Assembly (NCBI GenBank): GCA_019722365.1
Contig: JADFUC010001373.1
Location: forward strand, 186,001 to 250,000
Length of the DNA: 64,000 nucleotides
Direction of reading: 5' to 3'
DNA from: Lithospermum erythrorhizon
Taxonomy: Eukaryota; Streptophyta; Magnoliopsida; Boraginales; Boraginaceae
Shown: one piece after another, positions 61,400-64,000 of the stretch
Numbering within the stretch: the first letter of the stretch is position 1
Layout of the letters: every line of letters begins with the position of its first letter
Notes under the pieces: generated by a model
Seen by the model: the letters and a program-made list of their open reading frames with translations, nothing else
Database searches by the model: none
Told to the model about the DNA's origin: nothing
Program-made: the position numbers and the translations under genes

Positions 61400-64000
61400 G
61401 GCTAATTGGCCGGTTGCCCCTTGTACTATCGATTTATTTTCAGTTAGGTCCTTGAACTATGCATTTTTTCTGGGATGGTCCTTATACTATTCTTGTTTTC
61501 TGCCATGGTCCCCGAACATGATTTTCACCCCAAAACACCTATACCCATCTCATTCCGATGCCAGATAGCTTCTCCGTAGACGCTACAAAGTCAGCAGGAC
61601 ATCCACCGCTTTTTGTCATTAGAACTGATCACAAATAAAGGTGATTTATGCAAGAAATAGGCTTCTAGCCTTTCTCAATAAATACTATCGAGGAAATCAC
61701 GTATTTCAATCACAGCACTGCGGATCCACCAATTTTTTTTCGCTTCGGTTTGACTAGGTTAGCCTACCTCCGTCCGGCCGGGTCGTGGACAGCCCTCGCA
61801 GATTGTAAGCAACAGCACCACAAATCTTGCAGTGAATGAAAATCCCCTTCCGTAAAGCCTTGGAAACTCCCTCAGCTTGCATCTTCTTGCTTTTCTCAGC
61901 TGCTTTCTTCTCATCCTCCTCCCACCCTTCGCAACATCTTTCTCGCCAACATTTTTAGGTCCGCCTAGAAGAATCCCGGGGATGTCGTCAGAAGAATGTC
62001 AGGATATGGGCTCTTTTTCCGGAACATGTCCTCCGAGTGGCTCAAGGAAGCCGATTTCATACAATCGTAAAACCAGTGGTCAGCGAGGAAGTTCATGACA
62101 TATTTTCGCGGGGTCCTGTTTTGCGATTGTACTCAAACCGGCAAGTGCGCACAAGGCTTGCCTCCTAACCGCCATAAGCTACAATAAACCGCTGCGCATA
62201 AGGCTCTATTAAGTGACTTCGCACTGGGATCTATAAGGCCTGGTAATATACTCATACATTTTTTCTTCCCTCAGCTTCAAAACATCATCCACCCTTTCAC
62301 AAACTACAAGTTTCCACTTCAAATTTCTTTTACACACTCATGGTGACGATTATTGGTCCCCACTTTGACGATGACGCTATTGAATCTCAAATTTCAGCTT
62401 ATTCACCAATTTCGGTGTTAGCTTGTACTAGGAAGAAACGCGCACCTTTGTCTACTTTCTGTGGTTTATTCTGCTGGAGCGATTCATACGCTCGACCGAC
62501 ACGCTCTAATCTACGATCCAAGATTTTCAAAATATGGCACATTTGCAGCTCTTGCACATTTCAGCCATCATTCTTCTATTATCTTTCTCTCTTTGGGAAT
62601 CTCTTGCTCCAGTTTGTGTGTAGATGTTTTACATACAATCGATGTTCTACCTCCGACATCTCCTCTCGATAGCTGCCAAAGACCCCCTCGCAGTATAAAT
62701 AGCTTAGTGACCATAGTATGTGGGGGAAAGATTTAGGACCATGGTTGTAGGCAAAGTACAGTGGACTATAGTTCGTAAGTATACCTTTGCTTCGGTCAAC
62801 CATGGAATCCGTGAATCTGGTTGTTGATCCATCCCAAGGTCTTCTTTCAGAAATCTTACAAATCAAGTCCATGAATCTGTTCTCCACTTTCATCACTGCC
62901 CATGTACCCGGGTAGATTCCATTGTCATGATCCAGGCCAACAACCGCTAAAATTTGACCCAATGCTATTTTCGCTACAACCACAGAGGCATACAAATTTC
63001 ACAACCGACAAAACCTCGCTGAGCGGGTCAAGGTATTACACTCATTCAAGCTTCGCTCACGAGTCAGTGATCACCAAGAACCCATACGGTGTCCCAACAA
63101 CTCCTGGCATAACTCCACAACCTAGCAAATTACTGGTTCTCATTGCCATAAATGAGGTAACCAACAACTTTTATCGCTCTCCACAATGTGGTAATACTAA
63201 TCTCAACCTTTATGTCATCAAATATATCCCCAATGAAATTCTTCAAAGAAATTTTGGGTTTCTCCTAACCTTGTTGACATACTTCTAGCCACTCTCTAAT
63301 AGAAACATAGGTATTTACTGAGGTACAATATGCGTGGTTCCCTAACTGTCTTAATGGACAACTCCGTGGACTTTCCAACCTGTGAGCATAAAACAAAGAA
63401 CTCACACCCCTAATCTTCAAGACACTTCACACGCACTCTCGTCTTGTCATTTTTAACAAACTTGAGGGGCATCTTTGTTGCACAACATATTCCCTTATTA
63501 GCTTCCTAAAATCTTGAGCACTCCTAAATACCATATTAGGAACAAGGACTGAATGTTTCAAATGAACTTCACTATTAAACTCTATGCCAGCATTTCGTTT
63601 CCTCTGCCTAACACTCGAGCAAACCTCACCCTCGCTTTCATCTTCCTCTGCACTCATCAATTGATCCGAATGCTCAAATCTTGATTCTGGAAGTGGACCA
63701 ATGTCATTTAAAACGGGTCCCATATCATCCATGGCTTCTTCTTCATCATTGTGCGACCGCATCTCTAATCTCGTACATCTCATAGTTTTCCTTCCACTTC
63801 AAAGATCCTCAAGTAGGGGCTCATAATCTTCTCCAAAGTTGTCCTCTCTCATGTAAGCCGCAAATTCAAGATCAACATCTTCATGATTATCATAAATGAT
63901 GTCGTTCCTTTCCATAAACGCATCACCAACCCCCCGTGAAGTTCTACCCCGAACTTCACCCCCTATACTTCACCCCCATCTACTTCCACTCCATGTACTT
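61400..64000 (-). mobile_element. second copy of the Mutator-like family, running off the window
   Basis: The terminal inverted repeat starts at 61400 with GGCTAATTGGCCGGTTGCCC, the same end as the MULE at 25060. The transposase runs on the minus strand and its leader at 63920-64000 matches the leader of the first copy (GGGGGTGAAGT blocks). This copy keeps the catalytic and C-terminal parts that the first one lost. Its other end lies beyond 64000. Confidence 0.85.
61745..63915 (-). pseudogene. MuDR-type transposase, full-length but broken
   Basis: From 63915: acidic start MERNDIIYDNHEDVDLEFAA, then at 63783-63427 DDMGPVLNDIGPLPESRFE and LVPNMVFRSAQDFRKLIREY. Shifted frames follow with LIYGNENQ...FARLWSYA (near 63150). 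The catalytic domain is at 62995-62579, with AVVGLDHDNGIYPGTWAVMK and VEHRLYVKHLHTNWSKRF, then WLKCARAANVPYF (near 62560). Pieces before the tail (IPGILLGGPKNVGEKDVAK near 61960) and a CCHC-like knuckle (HCKICG, then YNLRG, near 61830-61790) close the protein. There are many stops and shifts. Loss of these parts in the 25060 copy shows that one is a deletion derivative of this family. Confidence 0.82.

Noticed and set aside
62340..62736. plus-strand frames opposite the MULE transposase
   Set aside because: The minus strand carries the clear MuDR catalytic-domain blocks; the plus frames are shadows.
1..64000. CRISPR arrays, bacterial operons, ribosomal RNA genes, organelle DNA blocks
   Set aside because: None seen; spliced plant genes and plant transposons account for the recognisable content.

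Overview
This window is nuclear DNA of a flowering plant, most likely a eudicot. It is AT-rich, its genes are split by many short GT-AG introns, the proteins are plant-type (DCL2, EBS, RbcX), and it is full of Copia and Gypsy LTR elements, Mutator-like elements and Stowaway-type MITEs. I could not fix the family or species.

Layout. About 1-5.4 kb holds the 5' half of a Dicer-like 2 gene on the minus strand (ten clean exons, then nothing recognisable before the window edge). From 5.4 to 31.8 kb is a transposon-rich block: a MITE-like foldback, a Gypsy LTR and gag relic, a decayed transposon-associated gene, a minus-strand Copia relic, an inverted fragment of DCL2, a Copia element whose reverse transcriptase segment is flipped, a Mutator-like element with perfect 9-bp target duplications, and a Copia gag-protease deletion derivative with both LTRs. 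From 32.2 to 58.5 kb is a gene island of alternating orientation: EMC10 (-), RbcX (+), malonyl-CoA decarboxylase (-), a damaged O-fucosyltransferase family gene (+) and an EBS-type BAH-PHD gene (-). From 58.5 kb to the end it is transposons again: foldback repeats, a long-TIR element with a nested MITE, a LINE fragment, a Stowaway MITE, and a second copy of the Mutator-like family running off the right edge.

The island genes are unrelated housekeeping or chromatin functions: ER membrane protein insertion (EMC10), Rubisco assembly in the chloroplast (RbcX), malonyl-CoA turnover (MCD) and histone-mark reading in flowering control (EBS). Their head-to-head pairs (EMC10/RbcX, MCD/O-FucT) are about 1 kb apart and may share promoter regions. 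As I recall, MCD and RbcX1 are also neighbours in Arabidopsis (At4g04320/At4g04330), so the order may be conserved.

I see no new multi-gene system. The most unusual items are the half DCL2 gene with an inverted exon copy 20 kb away, the Copia element with an inverted RT segment, and repeated small duplications of exon edges in three adjacent genes. Exon boundaries were worked out by hand from splice sites, reading phase and remembered homologues, so single-base errors are possible.
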